Part shown: positions 62,777 to 64,000 of the stretch, one piece after another
Position numbering within the stretch: the first letter of the stretch is position 1
Layout of the letters: each line of letters opens with the position of its first letter
Source: JAWXBT01 sp964523015
GTDB taxonomy: Bacteria > Bdellovibrionota_C > UBA2361 > J135
Length of the DNA: 64,000 nucleotides
Direction: 5' to 3'
Assembly (NCBI GenBank): GCA_964523015.1
Contig: CAZFXN010000009.1
Location: forward strand, 1 to 64,000
Notes under the pieces: model-generated
What the model was told of the DNA's origin: nothing
The model's input: only the letters and a program-made list of their open reading frames with translations
Database searches by the model: none
Program-made: the position numbers and the translations under genes

Positions 62777-64000
62777 ATGAATATTGAATCACTAAACAGC
62801 GAAGGCAAACAAAGACATGATGCTATCAGGCAGCTACTATCACAGGAAAATAGCTCATCTGAAAATGCTGAAAGTGCTGAAAATGCTAAAAGTAGTATAG
62901 CCCAGGAGTTTACTGAGTTACTTGGAGGCCTCTCTAAGAGAGCAGAACGAATTGCAAGTTCAGATCAGTCAAAATACCTAGCTGGCTTGTTTGCAGCAGA
63001 ACCACAATCTCAAGAGATTGCTAGAAAAACATCCCAGCAGATTCAAAAAATAGATAGAGAAGACAAAAAATTAATTGAAAGAGAATCCCATGCAGAAAAT
63101 GTTCACGGTCGAGAGTTAAAGCAAAGGGATTCAGATCTTGCTGCACGTGATCAGGGTGCAAATAAAGTAGAGAACAATGCAGAGAAAAAGGTTGATGAGA
63201 AAGATGGTAGAGAGAAACAAACAGAGAATGGAAAAGGAGCAGCTCGCACTGAACGGACAGATGGAGAAAAGTCAGGACATAGAGCCGAGGCATCAGTAGC
63301 ACAAGGAAAATCAAATGATCCACAAGGTCAGTTAAATGTTAAAGATTTAATAGCTGATATAACTAAGCAATCAGCAACTAAAGTAGCCCAACAACCGACA
63401 GAGATAACTTTAGAGCAAGCTGTTAAAGGTATAGCAGAAAAGATCTCAGTCGCTACGACAAATACAAACAGTGCACCAGTAACTTTTAATACTGCTCCGT
63501 CTGTTGATCTAACGCAGTTAGCACCTACAGCTCCTGTTATGCCAAGTGTTGCTGCTTTGCTAAACGATTCTACCAAAGCGCTTCTAAGTAACGAAGTTCA
63601 GAATAATAGATTTGCAGCAACTTCACAGGTTGATAGCGCACAACGAGTTGAAGCAGGTCAAGCTAAGCTCCGAGAAAGTTTTGAGCAGGGTGACGTTGAA
63701 AAGAAATTAAAATCACAGTTTTCAAAGAAAGATATGACCCAAGCTGTACTTAAAGTAGAGGAAGCTTTACGAGAAGCGGTTAAGTTAAAAGATGGAAAGA
63801 CAATTTCCCTTAGGTTAGATCCGCCAGATTTAGGTGCAGTAAAAATAGATGTCACTGTAAAGGACGGAAGCATCTATGCCCGTGTTGTTGCTGAATCCTC
63901 TCAAGTTGCAGCGTTTCTACGGGAAAAGGGGTCTGAGCTACAACAAGCTCTAAGACGAATCGGACTTGATGTTGATCAAGTAAATGTTTTTGTTGGATCG
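62777..64000 (+). CDS. fliK: flagellar hook-length control protein FliK (3' end outside window)
   Basis: An open frame of 408 codons runs off the window end. The first 310 residues are a polar, low-complexity region rich in Glu, Lys, Ala and Gln, with a 9-bp repeat block (62858-62893) that encodes ENA/ESA units. The last 75 residues form the FliK C-terminal domain: ISLRLDPPDLGAVKIDVTVKDG, then ARVVAESSQVAAFLREK and ELQQALRRIGLDVDQVNVFVG. It measures hook length and switches export specificity. Usually encoded after fliJ/motE; here it is about 29 kb away and probably opens a separate hook operon. Confidence 0.9.
   Translation, partial: MNIESLNSEGKQRHDAIRQLLSQENSSSENAESAENAKSSIAQEFTELLGGLSKRAERIASSDQSKYLAGLFAAEPQSQEIARKTSQQIQKIDREDKKLIERESHAENVHGRELKQRDSDLAARDQGANKVENNAEKKVDEKDGREKQTENGKGAARTERTDGEKSGHRAEASVAQGKSNDPQGQLNVKDLIADITKQSATKVAQQPTEITLEQAVKGIAEKISVATTNTNSAPVTFNTAPSVDLTQLAPTAPVMPSVAALLNDSTKALLSNEVQNNRFAATSQVDSAQRVEAGQAKLRESFEQGDVEKKLKSQFSKKDMTQAVLKVEEALREAVKLKDGKTISLRLDPPDLGAVKIDVTVKDGSIYARVVAESSQVAAFLREKGSELQQALRRIGLDVDQVNVFVGS

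Noticed and set aside
1..64000. tRNA, rRNA, integrase, transposase or prophage genes
   Set aside because: I looked for cloverleaf T-arm patterns, rRNA-like stretches and recombinase motifs and found none that I could support; short or degenerate tRNAs could still be missed without a covariance search.

Overview
The window is an AT-rich, densely coded stretch of a flagellated Gram-negative bacterium. It carries no rRNA, tRNA, integrase or insertion sequence that I can see. Sigma-54/FlrC-type flagellar control, a Tad-like pilus locus, aminofutalosine-type quinone genes, LL-diaminopimelate aminotransferase, a long NAD-glutamate dehydrogenase and a complete ole (long-chain olefin) operon together suggest a delta-proteobacterium-like or Bdellovibrionota/SAR324-like lineage. 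That placement is inference only; no marker gene fixes it. A 10-N run shows the sequence is a scaffold.

Layout. 0.1-5 kb: ACT-domain malic enzyme overlapping an ion/anion permease, an eIF-2B-like protein, and a convergent indoleamine 2,3-dioxygenase. 5.2-7.3 kb: a compact RiPP metallophore operon, with an HvfA-like precursor carrying five EGKCG repeats, an MNIO (DUF692) maturase and an HvfC/DUF2063 partner, preceded by a perfect 19-bp hairpin. 7.5-10.4 kb: a hybrid histidine kinase and a CBM9-like protein. 10.9-17.3 kb: a very long multi-domain glycosyltransferase/TPR gene cut by the N run, plus a second glycosyltransferase. 17.3-22.1 kb: NAD-glutamate dehydrogenase. 22.5-33.6 kb: flagellar regulators (FlrA-like, TPR protein, FlrB, FlrC), then flgB-flgC-fliE-fliF-fliH-fliI-fliJ-motE. 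fliG is missing from its usual place; fliK lies at the far right end behind its own sigma-54 promoter.

33.6-41.7 kb: MFS transporter, then ubiX, an MqnE-like protein and an MqnA::MqnC-like fusion. Both radical-SAM-like parts lack the CxxxCxxC cluster motif, which is the least explained feature here. A DoxX protein, an MqnP/UbiA prenyltransferase, a DUF2007 protein and an AmgK-like kinase follow. 41.8-48.3 kb: an 88-nt palindrome, an acyl desaturase, a repeat-rich intergenic region, an Flp-like pilin and three TadE/TadG-type genes. 48.3-49.8 kb: a MuiA-like (DUF4139) gene broken by an 11-bp tandem duplication and a second 1-nt shift. 50-54.6 kb: oleA-oleBC-oleD, the full head-to-head hydrocarbon pathway. 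54.7-62.6 kb: type IV pilin, a secreted Cys-rich protein, Bax-inhibitor-1 homologue, nitrilase, dapL, SLC13 permease, dapF and psd.

A second theme is short tandem duplications (9-15 bp) scattered through genes and spacers. They occur in hvfA, muiA, flp, the nitrilase gene, dapF, fliK and the 43 kb spacer, which points to slipped-strand duplication as a recurrent mutation mode in this genome.
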